A stretch of DNA of 44,202 bases from an uncultured Ruminococcus sp. Lineage in GTDB: Bacteria > Bacillota > Clostridia > Oscillospirales > Ruminococcaceae. A program made the position numbers and the translations under genes. Where the stretch lies: positions 1 through 44,202 of the forward strand of contig UQYK01000011.1 of NCBI GenBank assembly GCA_900545285.1. The letters run 5' to 3'. How positions within the stretch are numbered: position 1 is the first letter of the stretch; each line of letters begins with the position of its first letter. Positions 31,029 through 39,936 of this stretch are shown one piece after another. Below the pieces are notes generated by a model. It had not been told where the DNA came from. It searched no databases and saw only the letters and a list, made by a program, of their open reading frames with translations.

Positions 31029-32183
31029 TTAGTTATAGTGGCATTTCTTTTCTGTAAGGGATATCATAACAAGGAGCAGGGTGAGAAATGCGGCCAGGTA
31101 TATCGGCATCAGCTGCAAGCTGATATGATTTGCAATCAGTCCGAAAATCGGCGACATAAACGTAGAGCCTACATAGGCGCTTGCCATCTGAATGCCAATA
31201 ATCCCCTGTGAATTTTCTGCGCCAAAGTTATACGGCGTAGAGTGAATGATACACGGATAAACCGGTGCACATCCCAGGCCGATAATGATAAATCCGATCA
31301 TAGATACAATTGGATTTGGAATCACGATACAGCATACACCGCACAAAGCGATGCCAGTTCCCAGGCGAATCATGCGGTTATCACCAAATTTTTCAGAGAT
31401 GAATCCGGACAAAAACCGTCCGACTGTGATGCCGATGAAAAACAGAGAGCCAAACGCTGCGGCTTTATCTTTGGAAATGCCGTGTGTTCCCTCCAGATAA
31501 CTGCTGGCCCAGAGCATAGTAGTGGCTTCTGCGGCACAGTAGGCAAAAAATCCGATCAGAAGTGTAGGAACTCCTTTGATTTTCAATGCGCCTTTGATGC
31601 CCAGAACAGGCGCTTCCTGCTGTTCCTGATGGGATTGTTTATGAATATTCCAAAGAGGAATCGAAAGCAGGAGGATAACAACAATGGCGAACTGAAGATA
31701 GGACACCATGCGGTACCCATGGTTCCAGGTGGAATGCGTCAGGGCGTAGCTCATAATATACGGACTGATGATTGTTCCCACACCCCAGAAGCAGTGCAGC
31801 CAGCTCATGTGTCTGGAATTATAGTGCAGTGCCACATAGTTGTTTAAGGCGGCATCAATTGCACCGGCACCCAGACCATAGGGAATTCCCCAGAGACACA
31901 ATTGGTAGAATGCATGTGTTGTGGAAAATCCAAGCAATGCAGCCGCAGTGAGAAATACGCTGACAATAGTGACTGTTCTGGTTCCAAATTTTTTCGTGAG
32001 CCGCTCTGACAGCAGGCCGGAAATAATTGTGCCGCCTGCAATAATCATGGAGACTAGCCCCATATAGGAAAGAGGTACGTCAAAATCAACACGAATGGTC
32101 GGCCAGGCTGCACCCAGCAGCGAATCCGGCAGACCAAGACTAATAAAGGCGATGTAAATGACTGCCAGCAGCAACAGATACAT
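31029..32183 (-). CDS. Major facilitator superfamily transporter, FHS/sugar-permease-like
   Basis: A 384-residue transporter with about twelve transmembrane helices. The first loop-and-helix pattern (SLGLPDSLLGAAWPTI, then SERLTKKFGTR between helices 2 and 3) and the mid-protein ISEKFGDNRMIRLG repeat are typical of the FHS-like group, which includes fucose and glucose permeases. It starts 35 bases after the NADH pyrophosphatase gene and probably shares its transcript. Substrate is uncertain: a sugar or a small carbon compound is the best guess; drug export is less likely. A strong terminator follows. Confidence 0.88.
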   Translation of the reverse strand: MYLLLLAVIYIAFISLGLPDSLLGAAWPTIRVDFDVPLSYMGLVSMIIAGGTIISGLLSERLTKKFGTRTVTIVSVFLTAAALLGFSTTHAFYQLCLWGIPYGLGAGAIDAALNNYVALHYNSRHMSWLHCFWGVGTIISPYIMSYALTHSTWNHGYRMVSYLQFAIVVILLLSIPLWNIHKQSHQEQQEAPVLGIKGALKIKGVPTLLIGFFAYCAAEATTMLWASSYLEGTHGISKDKAAAFGSLFFIGITVGRFLSGFISEKFGDNRMIRLGTGIALCGVCCIVIPNPIVSMIGFIIIGLGCAPVYPCIIHSTPYNFGAENSQGIIGIQMASAYVGSTFMSPIFGLIANHISLQLMPIYLAAFLTLLLVMISLTEKKCHYN

Positions 32184-32218
32184 AGCAACGCTCCTTTAAA
32201 ACAGTATAATACGGACTT

Positions 32219-33037
32219 TTAAATTTTTCCATCCCGGAATATCTGCATCATTTCATTCGTGAGACTGGCATCATCCGGCTGTAGCGGAACATCTTTTCTG
32301 TTTACCCATTGCGCAAGTTTCAATTCCGATGCGTCCATACGGATTGTCGCATCCCCTTCTGCTTCGCAGAAAAAGCCGGCGAGAATATCATTTGCAATTC
32401 CCCAGGGCTGTGATTTGTAGTAGCGGATGTTTTTCACATGAAGGCCGGTTTCTTCCAGCACTTCTCGTGCTACCGTTTCTTCCAGAGTCTCTCCGATTTC
32501 TGTGAATCCGGCAACGAGGGCATAGTAGGAAATGCCGGTTTTATACTTTGTCAGCAGAATCTGATCCTTTTCCCTTTGAATTACACCTACAATTACAGCC
32601 GGCATGATACGGGGATAGAAGTGGTTTTTGCAGCTATCGCAGATCATAGCTCGCTGTCCGGCAGCATGGCGCAAAGCTCTGCCGCATCTGCCGCAGAATC
32701 TCGAATCTCGATACCAGTCAGCAAGATGCTTTCCGGTCATGATAGCATATCGGTGAAATTTTGGGATTTCGGATGCACCCCGCAGTTCCCGGACATTTTG
32801 ATATATCAGAGAAGCAGATTCTTCCACAGTTTGTTCCGGCGTAAAATAACAGGTGCCATCAATACGGAACAAATAGCGCAGAGATATCTGCGGAAAATCA
32901 GAAACTGTCGGAAGAGAATGCGGCGCTTTTATCAGAACCTTGGACTCCTGATAGCATAAAACAATATCAGATGCAGCAGGAACTGCATCCGCATCATATT
33001 GATTTTGAAATCGATGGGGAAAAATATCCTGAATCAA
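32219..33037 (-). CDS. nudC: NADH pyrophosphatase (NudC-like Nudix hydrolase)
   Basis: A 272-residue Nudix enzyme that cleaves NAD(H) to NMN(H) and AMP and can remove NAD caps from RNA. The zinc ribbon has Cys115, Cys118, Cys133 and Cys136. The Nudix box GFTEIGETLEETVAREVLEE spans 177-196, followed by the SQPWG segment (209-213) that marks NudC-type enzymes. The start is taken as TTG at 33037, because it gives the N terminus MIQDIFPHRF seen in clostridial relatives as I remember them and lies six bases after AAAGGGCGG; an ATG at 33091 would begin inside the previous hairpin. It is probably co-transcribed with the MFS gene. Confidence 0.9.
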   Translation of the reverse strand: MIQDIFPHRFQNQYDADAVPAASDIVLCYQESKVLIKAPHSLPTVSDFPQISLRYLFRIDGTCYFTPEQTVEESASLIYQNVRELRGASEIPKFHRYAIMTGKHLADWYRDSRFCGRCGRALRHAAGQRAMICDSCKNHFYPRIMPAVIVGVIQREKDQILLTKYKTGISYYALVAGFTEIGETLEETVAREVLEETGLHVKNIRYYKSQPWGIANDILAGFFCEAEGDATIRMDASELKLAQWVNRKDVPLQPDDASLTNEMMQIFRDGKI

Positions 33038-33088
33038 AATAAACCGCCCTTTCTGAGAGTGAGACAAGTTTACATATATGCAAGGAAA

Positions 33089-33128
33089 CACTGGCAGAAG
33101 CTGGAATTTCAGTTCTGCCAGTGCTTTT
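33089..33128. terminator. Hairpin terminator between GH5-like and NADH pyrophosphatase genes
   Basis: CACTGGCAGAA (33089-33099) pairs with TTCTGCCAGTG (33113-33123). The T run is good on the plus strand and weaker (TTTCCTT) on the minus strand, where the upstream GH5-like gene ends. Confidence 0.7.
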
Positions 33129-33186
33129 TAGAACCTGTTGGTATACAGGCATTTTTATACGTATGTGATATTGTAGAACGATTTCA

Positions 33187-34212
33187 TTATAGAACAGCAA
33201 TCAGCTTGTCTGCAATGGGAAGTGTATGGGAATCAATCAGACCAAAGTCCAGTCCCTTATAATTCCAGGCAGAACGACCGATGCCATGGGCTTCGAAAAC
33301 CTGGTGGATGGTTTGATACCACCGGAGTGTGCTGTCCAGATCGGCCTGATTGATTACGCCGTAGGAGCTGCAATAAAGAGGCACATCATATTGCTCTGAC
33401 ATACGCAGCGCCTGTGACAGCCGTGCTTCAAACATAGATGCTTCAACATCTGTGACGCCCTGCCGCAGCAAGGAAGTGGTATATTCTTTGCTGAATGCAG
33501 CAGACGATCTGCAATAATGATCTAATGTATCCGGGTAGCTGATATGAAAATCCCCTGGCATGCCCTTCATCCAATCTGCGGTCTGATGGGTGAAAATAAT
33601 CGGATCATAGCAGTGGAACGCATATACAATATTCCGGTCAGAAGGCGGAAGCAGGTTCGGAATCTGTTCTGCGTTGTTTTTACGGATACTTCCAACCAAA
33701 ATGGAAACATGAGGAGAAGAACTGCGGATTGCAGAAACGGCATTGGAAGCAATTTCGTTCCATTTTTCCGGATCGCTTGCAAGAATTACGTCGCTCAGCA
33801 GTTCAAACGAAATAACCTCTGTATAAGAGCCAAATCGCGCAGAGAGCTGCTTCCATAAAGAGAAGAATCTTGCCTGTAATGCAGGATTGGTGAAAAATTC
33901 ATGAGATTTTATAGGATTTTCCGGATCATAACCCGGCGTTTTATAGATTGCAAGAATCATACGGATATGGTACTTTACACACCATTCCATGCATTGCTTA
34001 ATTCTGTCAAAACCGGATTCTTTTAAGATGCCGCCTTCTGACTCCAGCAGGTCATAGTCAATGGGAATCCGGACATGGTCGAGTCCCCATTTTGCCACTG
34101 TTGCAAAATCAGATTCTGTGATAAAATTGTCATAGTGCCGGTCGCTTTTTTCTCCCTGAGAGAGCCAGCCACCAAAATTGATTCCACGTTGATAACCATT
34201 CCAAATGCGCAT
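33187..34212 (-). CDS. GH5-like protein lacking the catalytic residues (probable pseudoenzyme)
   Basis: A 341-residue protein with the full GH5 TIM-barrel outline: GINFGGWLSQ at the start, DHVRIPIDYDLL, AFHCYDPIIFTHQ (His200 kept) and the closing GIGRSAWNYKGLDFGLID. The start at 34212 follows GAGGAGG. Three active-site places are altered. The usual LDLHK reads AIYKT (His to Tyr90). The acid/base motif NE reads Ser140-Asp141 in FELLSDV. The nucleophile motif CGE(F/Y)G reads Cys281-Ser-Ser-Tyr-Gly, so the Glu is Ser283. No signal peptide is visible, so it should be cytoplasmic. It may bind a glycan or regulate something instead of cutting. It is divergent from an AraC regulator with a palindrome between them. 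Confidence 0.82.
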   Translation of the reverse strand: MRIWNGYQRGINFGGWLSQGEKSDRHYDNFITESDFATVAKWGLDHVRIPIDYDLLESEGGILKESGFDRIKQCMEWCVKYHIRMILAIYKTPGYDPENPIKSHEFFTNPALQARFFSLWKQLSARFGSYTEVISFELLSDVILASDPEKWNEIASNAVSAIRSSSPHVSILVGSIRKNNAEQIPNLLPPSDRNIVYAFHCYDPIIFTHQTADWMKGMPGDFHISYPDTLDHYCRSSAAFSKEYTTSLLRQGVTDVEASMFEARLSQALRMSEQYDVPLYCSSYGVINQADLDSTLRWYQTIHQVFEAHGIGRSAWNYKGLDFGLIDSHTLPIADKLIAVL

Positions 34213-34312
34213 AAGAACAACCTCCTCTTTAACCGATGTTGTAAGATGTATTTCGATGTTCACACCGGTCAAGCACAAGGATATAGCAAGATAAACTACT
34301 GTTTGGTATTTA

Positions 34313-34333
34313 TTTTACGTTTTCTTCGTAAAA
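34313..34333. promoter_or_regulatory. Inverted repeat between the GH5-like and AraC genes
   Basis: TTTTACG-N7-CGTAAAA is a perfect 7-base inverted repeat in the shared upstream region. A likely -10 TATAAT for the AraC gene lies at 34373-34378, leaving a 240-base leader in which I recognise nothing further. The GH5-like promoter is not clear. Confidence 0.45.
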
Positions 34334-34624
34334 AATGATATCAAAAAACTATCTTATATGCCATAAATATGATATAATATTTTTGATATTGCCCCGGAAA
34401 GAGCGGAATACATTTTTTTGCGTGTTTTGTGCATATGCCTTTGGTAAGAAATGGGCAGCAATTAGGGGATTCCTTCCGTTTTCGCGGGAAGTTTTCCGAA
34501 AAACTAAAATATGCAGCAAATTTTATTTGTCATACCTTGTTCACGAAGTTCAAAAAATATATGCTTTGTGAGTGGGAGACGCGATTAATTCTTACACAGA
34601 ACTAATTTAGAATCAGGAGGAAAA

Positions 34625-35398
34625 ATGACACACGAATGGGAACGCCTGATTGATGAAGGCTGGCAGCAGGAAGAAACCACACAGCATAGCTCTCTTGAAT
34701 TGGAATTTGAGTTTTACAATCAGGTTCAGCAGGGAGATCTGACGGCAGTGATGGAAAATTTACAGTCACGGCAATATCGGAAAATTGCACTTGAAGTCAT
34801 GCTGTCCAATGATTTGGTTCAAAATTTTCGGTATCACTGCATTATTTTGCTGGCAATGATTACGCGATTTTGTATTGAGGGCGGCATGCCGGGAGAAGAA
34901 GCATACCGCCGAAGCGACTTTTACATCTTGAAAATTGATGCTGCCACAACCATAGATCAGATTGAGATTTTGCATGATGAGGCGTGTATTGATTTTACAA
35001 AGCACATGCAAAACCGGAGACGTCATACAATTTGCTCAAAGCCGATTGCATTGGTGTTGAACTACATTTATACACATATGCATGAAAATGTTACAGTAAA
35101 GGAACTTGCAAAAGCGGTGGGACTGAATCCCAGTTACCTTTCCCGACTCTTTCATACGCAGATGGGCTGTACCGTGCATCAGTACATCCTGGATCAAAAG
35201 ATCACTACAGCAAAGCAATGGCTGCAATTTTCGGATAAAAGTTTTGTGGAGATTTCAAATCTGCTGGGTTTTTCCTCTCAGAGTCATTTTATTCAGGTTT
35301 TTTCCAAATGCACCGGTATGACACCCAAACGATACCGGGATGAAAAATTCCGAACCGATCTGATGAGCAAAGGCCGTGTTCGTACAGGTCTGAAATAA
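34625..35398 (+). CDS. AraC family transcriptional regulator
   Basis: A 257-residue regulator. The C-terminal domain (about 150-250) has two helix-turn-helix units: VTVKELAKAVGLNPSYLSRLF and FVEISNLLGFSSQSHFIQVF, with the family ending CTGMTPKRYRDE. The N-terminal part (1-145) is mostly helical and does not look like the cupin sugar-binding domain of AraC itself; it resembles the linker-like helical domain of YesN-type proteins. Ribosome site AGGAGG precedes the start. It is divergent from the GH5-like gene and 145 bases ahead of the dockerin gene, so either or both may be targets. The inducer is unknown. Confidence 0.93.
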   Translation: MTHEWERLIDEGWQQEETTQHSSLELEFEFYNQVQQGDLTAVMENLQSRQYRKIALEVMLSNDLVQNFRYHCIILLAMITRFCIEGGMPGEEAYRRSDFYILKIDAATTIDQIEILHDEACIDFTKHMQNRRRHTICSKPIALVLNYIYTHMHENVTVKELAKAVGLNPSYLSRLFHTQMGCTVHQYILDQKITTAKQWLQFSDKSFVEISNLLGFSSQSHFIQVFSKCTGMTPKRYRDEKFRTDLMSKGRVRTGLK

Positions 35399-35483
35399 GC
35401 AGATGTAAGAAGTACTTTGACTATATTTAACAATTTCTGAGAAACTGCACGTATTATATGTATGGGATGTGCTGTGAAAGATC

Positions 35484-35512
35484 TTGACCTAGTGTGTGAT
35501 GCGTGCTATAAT
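35484..35512 (+). promoter_or_regulatory. Sigma-A promoter of the dockerin protein gene
   Basis: -35 TTGACC (35484-35489), 17-base spacer, -10 TATAAT (35507-35512). It lies downstream of a possible upstream ATG at 35462, which rules out that start. Confidence 0.88.
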
Positions 35513-35542
35513 AAAAATAGAATAATAAAGGAGAATTTTTCC

Positions 35543-37981
35543 ATGAAATTATCGAAATGGATCAGCACGTTTCTTGCGGTATCAATTGGACTTGCAGCTT
35601 TGCCTGTATTTCCTGTACACGGCGCAGAAACAGATGGAATGATAGATTCCGGTATCAATTACACAGAGGCAACGGAAACAATCAACAATCCCGGTGCCGG
35701 GTATACCTCTACCCTGTGGATGTCCTGCAAACCGGGCGATACAAAGGTATACAACCCTACTGGTAATCTGGTTTTGATTTTTGCAGATATTGGCGGATTT
35801 TCCAGCGGTGCCAATGGGACGAAAGATGAAGACGGTAACATGATCGGCGGTGTGGACTATGATCTTGACGAGACCTTTTTCACCAATTTCCGAAAGACCC
35901 TGGAAAATTGCCGCAGAAATGGCTGCACTGTAGCGATGCGGTTCCGCTATGATTCCAATGGACTGTCCAATCCGGAGCCGGCTACCTTTGAACAAATGGA
36001 ACGGCACATTCGGCAAATCCAGGAAGACGGCTTCTTAGAGGATTATAAAGACATCATTGCGTTTGTGGAATCCGGCTTTGTCGGAACCTGGGGAGAACAG
36101 TGGGGCGGAAAATACTGCTCTTTTGAAGACAAGGCAAAGGTGCTGGATTTGCTCTTGGACGTTGTCCCGGATGATATTCCGGTTACTGTGCGCACGCCAA
36201 AAACCTTTGCAACCTGGGCTGGGATAGAAGAATCTCAGCTGGGGGAATATGTGGTGGAACCGGGGGCGAGGGCTTCCCGTGTGGGACTGTACAATGACGG
36301 TTACATGGGCTCTGACTCTGATCTGGGAACCTATCACGACAGAAAACGGGATTTGACCTGGCTGCGCGGACAAACAACAACAAGCTATTATGGCGGTGAA
36401 TTTTCGGGCAATCTCACATTTGCACAGAAATATGACACATACCTTCCGGAAAATGCAGTTCCGGAAATGTACTATACCCACCTGAGCTATATCAATGCCA
36501 ATATTTATCAGCTTTATAAGAATTATACGTTTGGTGCGGAATACGATGTAGATGGCGTAGATAACAGCGCTTATTACGGTGAGACGGTCTTTCAGTTTAT
36601 GCGGGATCACCTGGGCTACCGCTTTGTACTCCGGGATTCTGATTTGAGTCAGACGGTGGAACAAGACGGCGTACTGCGGCTTTCTGCCAAGATTGAAAAC
36701 ACCGGATTTGCAAATCCTATTATGCATCAGAAGGCAGAGCTGATTCTGGAGAAAGACGGAAACTATGTAAAAACACCGGTAGATCTTAACACGCAGGAGT
36801 GGTATTCCTGCACAACGGTCTCCCCTTCTCTGGAAATGAAGCTGCCGGGTAATCTGGAACCGGGAGACTGGAATGTTTACCTGAAGTTCTCCGTTGGAGA
36901 TAACACCATGGAGCAAATGTCCATGCGGTCTGTGCGCTTTGCAAATCATGATATTTGGAACAGTGCACTGGGTGCAAATTATATGGGAAAATTTACAGTA
37001 ACTCAGAATGCAGATGCTGAAAAGTGTTCGGATGATTCGTTCTATCAGCAAAACGCTGCAGACGATTTCCAGAAATCAGATGGCACGCTGTATACTACCA
37101 ACCGAATTGCAGTGACAGACGGCGCTTCCAGTAACGCCTGGGAGCAGTCCGAGGATACGCTGCAAGCTGAAAAAGATGGAAATGCGCTGTATGTGACCAA
37201 TGATGATCAGTATCTCTATGTAATGGCTGAGATCAACCACAACGCGACATCTCCGGTGTACAATCTGGTAATCCGGAACCAGGACACAGGAAATCGTTAT
37301 TGGCTGTATTATCAGAATAATGGCTTTATTTATTTTAACAGCGGCGTGCCTTATGGCTGCGTCCAGAAACACACCGGAAATCTTGTAGAGTTTCGGATTC
37401 CGTTTGGTGATGTGATGGGTCTGGAGACTGGCACCACATTGGCAGAAGTTTCGGTTTCTATTCAGGATGAAGCAGATTCCTGGAAAGGCGTGGGGTCAAT
37501 TTCCGCAAATGGGTATCAGATTACAGATGACTTTAATGTTTACATCGCATCGCGTGCACTGGTCATGAAGCAAAAGCAGGCGAAAACACTGACGGCATAC
37601 ACTTCCGGAAGCGATTTGTCCTATCAGTGGATGAAGGATGATCAACCGATAGAAGGTGCTGTAACCGTATCTTATACCCTGACACCGGAATCGGAGGCAG
37701 ACTGTGGAACCTATTCTGTAAAAATCACAACCAAAAACGGCACGGAAAAAATAGTCCCCATTGCGGAACTGACACAGGTGCTTTCAGAACTGCAAACAGG
37801 CGATATCAACCAGGACGGAACCTGTAATCTGGCCGATCTTGTGCTGTTGCAGGAGTATTTGTTAAACATCAGTACCCTGACACCGGAACAAGGTGCGCTT
37901 GCTGATTGTACAAAGGATCAAATGTTAGATGGAATGGATCTGGCGGTACTTCGTCAAATGGTTTTGCAGGGAAATGCATAA
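35543..37981 (+). CDS. Secreted DUF4874/DUF4832 protein with Ig-like and dockerin domains
   Basis: An 812-residue secreted protein. Residues 1-28 are a signal peptide (cut after VHGA). An N-terminal DUF4874-like barrel (about 40-200, with NNPGAGYTSTLW and WGEQWGGKYC) is followed by a DUF4832-like region (about 200-490). A beta-rich segment near 500-665 (YLYVMAEINHN, VEFRIPFGDV) resembles CBM9/DOMON-type carbohydrate-binding modules. An Ig-like unit (about 670-745, LSYQWMKDDQPI) and a dockerin (about 752-812; DINQDGTCN and DCTKDQMLD) close it. The dockerin would place it on the cellulosome. DUF4832 proteins are suspected glycan-active but are not characterised as far as I know. AAGGAG and a strong promoter precede the start. 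Confidence 0.85.
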   Translation: MKLSKWISTFLAVSIGLAALPVFPVHGAETDGMIDSGINYTEATETINNPGAGYTSTLWMSCKPGDTKVYNPTGNLVLIFADIGGFSSGANGTKDEDGNMIGGVDYDLDETFFTNFRKTLENCRRNGCTVAMRFRYDSNGLSNPEPATFEQMERHIRQIQEDGFLEDYKDIIAFVESGFVGTWGEQWGGKYCSFEDKAKVLDLLLDVVPDDIPVTVRTPKTFATWAGIEESQLGEYVVEPGARASRVGLYNDGYMGSDSDLGTYHDRKRDLTWLRGQTTTSYYGGEFSGNLTFAQKYDTYLPENAVPEMYYTHLSYINANIYQLYKNYTFGAEYDVDGVDNSAYYGETVFQFMRDHLGYRFVLRDSDLSQTVEQDGVLRLSAKIENTGFANPIMHQKAELILEKDGNYVKTPVDLNTQEWYSCTTVSPSLEMKLPGNLEPGDWNVYLKFSVGDNTMEQMSMRSVRFANHDIWNSALGANYMGKFTVTQNADAEKCSDDSFYQQNAADDFQKSDGTLYTTNRIAVTDGASSNAWEQSEDTLQAEKDGNALYVTNDDQYLYVMAEINHNATSPVYNLVIRNQDTGNRYWLYYQNNGFIYFNSGVPYGCVQKHTGNLVEFRIPFGDVMGLETGTTLAEVSVSIQDEADSWKGVGSISANGYQITDDFNVYIASRALVMKQKQAKTLTAYTSGSDLSYQWMKDDQPIEGAVTVSYTLTPESEADCGTYSVKITTKNGTEKIVPIAELTQVLSELQTGDINQDGTCNLADLVLLQEYLLNISTLTPEQGALADCTKDQMLDGMDLAVLRQMVLQGNA

Positions 37982-38064
37982 AGAACTTAAATGAATGATT
38001 TTCATAATTTTGTACAGAGATCAAGATGGATAAGTAAACTATCTATGAACTTTTAGTATGCTTC

Positions 38065-38240
38065 TTGAAAATAAATCAGAATTGATGTATAATAATATCG
38101 CGTGTGATTTTCGATTTTTACAAAATCGCGCCGCCGCATTTATTTTGTATAAAAATCTGTCACACGCAAAGAAAGGATTGTGTTTGTTGGAGTATTTCAA
38201 CTAACACACGGAGCATTTTGAGAGAAATGTTCTGGCTGGA
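38065..38240 (+). promoter_or_regulatory. Promoter and closed leader of the glycosyltransferase operon
   Basis: -35 TTGAAA (38065-38070), 17-base spacer, -10 TATAAT (38088-38093). Starting at about the first transcribed base, GCGTGTGA (38100-38107) pairs perfectly with TCACACGC (38160-38167). Inside, CGATTTT/AAAATCG forms a hairpin, and an alternative pairing joins GATTTTTACAAAAT to ATTTTGTATAAAAATC. A second hairpin GTGTT-T-GTTG/CAAC-T-AACAC lies at 38180-38207. The remaining bases 37982-38064 hold nothing recognised. Confidence 0.45.
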
Positions 38241-38308
38241 AAGGGGTTTTTATCATTCATATACATACAAATAAGCTTGGCTGTTTTCTGGAAAAAGCAG
38301 GGCTATAT

Positions 38309-39922
38309 GTGATCGCAGGATTTTCCATTATTTTTGCACTTTTTATTTCCGGAGTCAGTTTGTTTCATACCACATCGGTGCAAAAAATTGATGAGGGACA
38401 AGGGGTATCCTCCACAATCTACAACATAAAAGAACGGCTGGAATCTGTCATTTATTATAATGATAATTTTATCTGGAATCTGATTCTTTTAGCAATTTGT
38501 CTCCTTGTGGCCTTTTTCGCGGTGGCAAAATTAAAAAAGATCAAGCTGCGCTATCAGGTGATTTTTCTTTTCCTGTGGACATTTATTCTAGGTACTACTT
38601 GGGTCATTTCTTCCCAAAGCGCGCCCACAGAAGATTCTTACTTTGTAACAAATTTTGCGCTGGAATTTTCGAACGGCGATTTTTCTATACTGGAAGAAGA
38701 CCGCTATTTTAAAAATTGCTCGTATCAGCTAGGCTATGTCTTTTTTAATGAAATTTTAATTCGAATTGCGCGTATTTTTAAACCAGTTACAACCTTTATT
38801 TTTTTGGAAGTCTGCAACGCTTTCTTCCTGTCTGTGATTTATGTATTTCTGCTTCTGCTGCTGGAAGCATTATTTCACAATCCGCGGATTAACATGGTAG
38901 CGACAATTCTGCTGGCACTGAGTGCGGCGCCGCTGATTTTCTGTTCTTTTGTCTATGGTGTTTATCCGGGCATGATGTTTGCGCTGATTGCTCTGTATTG
39001 TGAGATTCGGTACCTGAAGGACAACAAGATTGTTTTCGGAATCCTAGCAATTCCCAGCATTGTCATTGCGGTGATGGTAAAATCCAATTACCTGATCTGG
39101 CTGATTGCGATGGTTCTGATTTGTCTGGTAGTGATGTTCCGCAGAAAGAAATATGCATTCGACATTGGCTTTCTTGTATTGGCAGTTGGCCTTTCCATGG
39201 TGGTTCAGCCGTCTGTCAAGGCGATGTATGAGAACCGGAGCGGTGTTGATCTGGGTGATTCCATTCCCTATGTTTCCTGGATTGCAATGGGCTTGAATGA
39301 ATCCGATTTGGCACCGGGCTGGTACGATTATCATTATAACATCACCAATTTTGAAGAAAGCGACTTCAATGCGGAAAAAGCAGCAGAATCCTCGAAAAAA
39401 GAAATTGCAGACCGCATGCATTACTTTGTGAAAAATCCGCAGTATGCAAATGATTTCTTTTATTTAAAGGCTGTATCACAGTGGAATGAAACCACCTATG
39501 AATCCATTTGGAACAACGTGGTGCGCAACCAATATCAAGAGAAGGGAAAGCTTTCAGACTGGGTGTGCAATCAGGGACAGCCGAAGGTACGGCGCTATAT
39601 GGATGTCTTTGCACAGTTCATCTTCTTTGCCTTTTTGGTCTCCTGCGTTTATACGCTCCGAAAAAAGAATTTCCTATGGGGAACAATTCCTTTGATTTTC
39701 GTGGGTGGATTTTTGTTTTTGCTGCTGTCAGAAGGAAAATCTCAGTATGTCATGCCGTATTTCATTCTGATGACAGGCTTTTCTGCATTCGGAATCGTCA
39801 GCTTGTATGACAAGTTTGCAGAGAAAATAGAAGGGAAACGCATTTTGTCGGCTGTTTTTCTCAAGCGTACTGCAAGAAAGGATGTACCTTCTGAAAAAAA
39901 CCAACAGAATCAGATGAAGTGA
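38309..39922 (+). CDS. Polytopic membrane glycosyltransferase-like protein (GT-C type)
   Basis: A 537-residue protein with about eleven transmembrane helices and a loop with an acidic patch (SQSAPTEDSYFV, about 105-116) after the second or third helix, as in GT-C enzymes that use polyprenyl-phosphate sugars. A large external section (about 320-400) precedes the last helices, and the tail is cytoplasmic and basic. The start is given as GTG at 38309; the frame is open back to 38222, and a start near 38246-38255 behind GGAAAGGGG is possible with a rare codon. It lies 14 bases before the family 2 transferase gene, so the pair probably makes and uses a lipid-linked sugar to decorate a wall polymer or protein. 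Confidence 0.75.
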   Translation: MIAGFSIIFALFISGVSLFHTTSVQKIDEGQGVSSTIYNIKERLESVIYYNDNFIWNLILLAICLLVAFFAVAKLKKIKLRYQVIFLFLWTFILGTTWVISSQSAPTEDSYFVTNFALEFSNGDFSILEEDRYFKNCSYQLGYVFFNEILIRIARIFKPVTTFIFLEVCNAFFLSVIYVFLLLLLEALFHNPRINMVATILLALSAAPLIFCSFVYGVYPGMMFALIALYCEIRYLKDNKIVFGILAIPSIVIAVMVKSNYLIWLIAMVLICLVVMFRRKKYAFDIGFLVLAVGLSMVVQPSVKAMYENRSGVDLGDSIPYVSWIAMGLNESDLAPGWYDYHYNITNFEESDFNAEKAAESSKKEIADRMHYFVKNPQYANDFFYLKAVSQWNETTYESIWNNVVRNQYQEKGKLSDWVCNQGQPKVRRYMDVFAQFIFFAFLVSCVYTLRKKNFLWGTIPLIFVGGFLFLLLSEGKSQYVMPYFILMTGFSAFGIVSLYDKFAEKIEGKRILSAVFLKRTARKDVPSEKNQQNQMK

Positions 39923-39936
39923 AGGAAAACTAAGAA

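Noticed and set aside
35462..35542. Start of the dockerin protein at 35462
   Set aside because: It lies upstream of the predicted promoter (35484-35512); the signal peptide begins at 35543.
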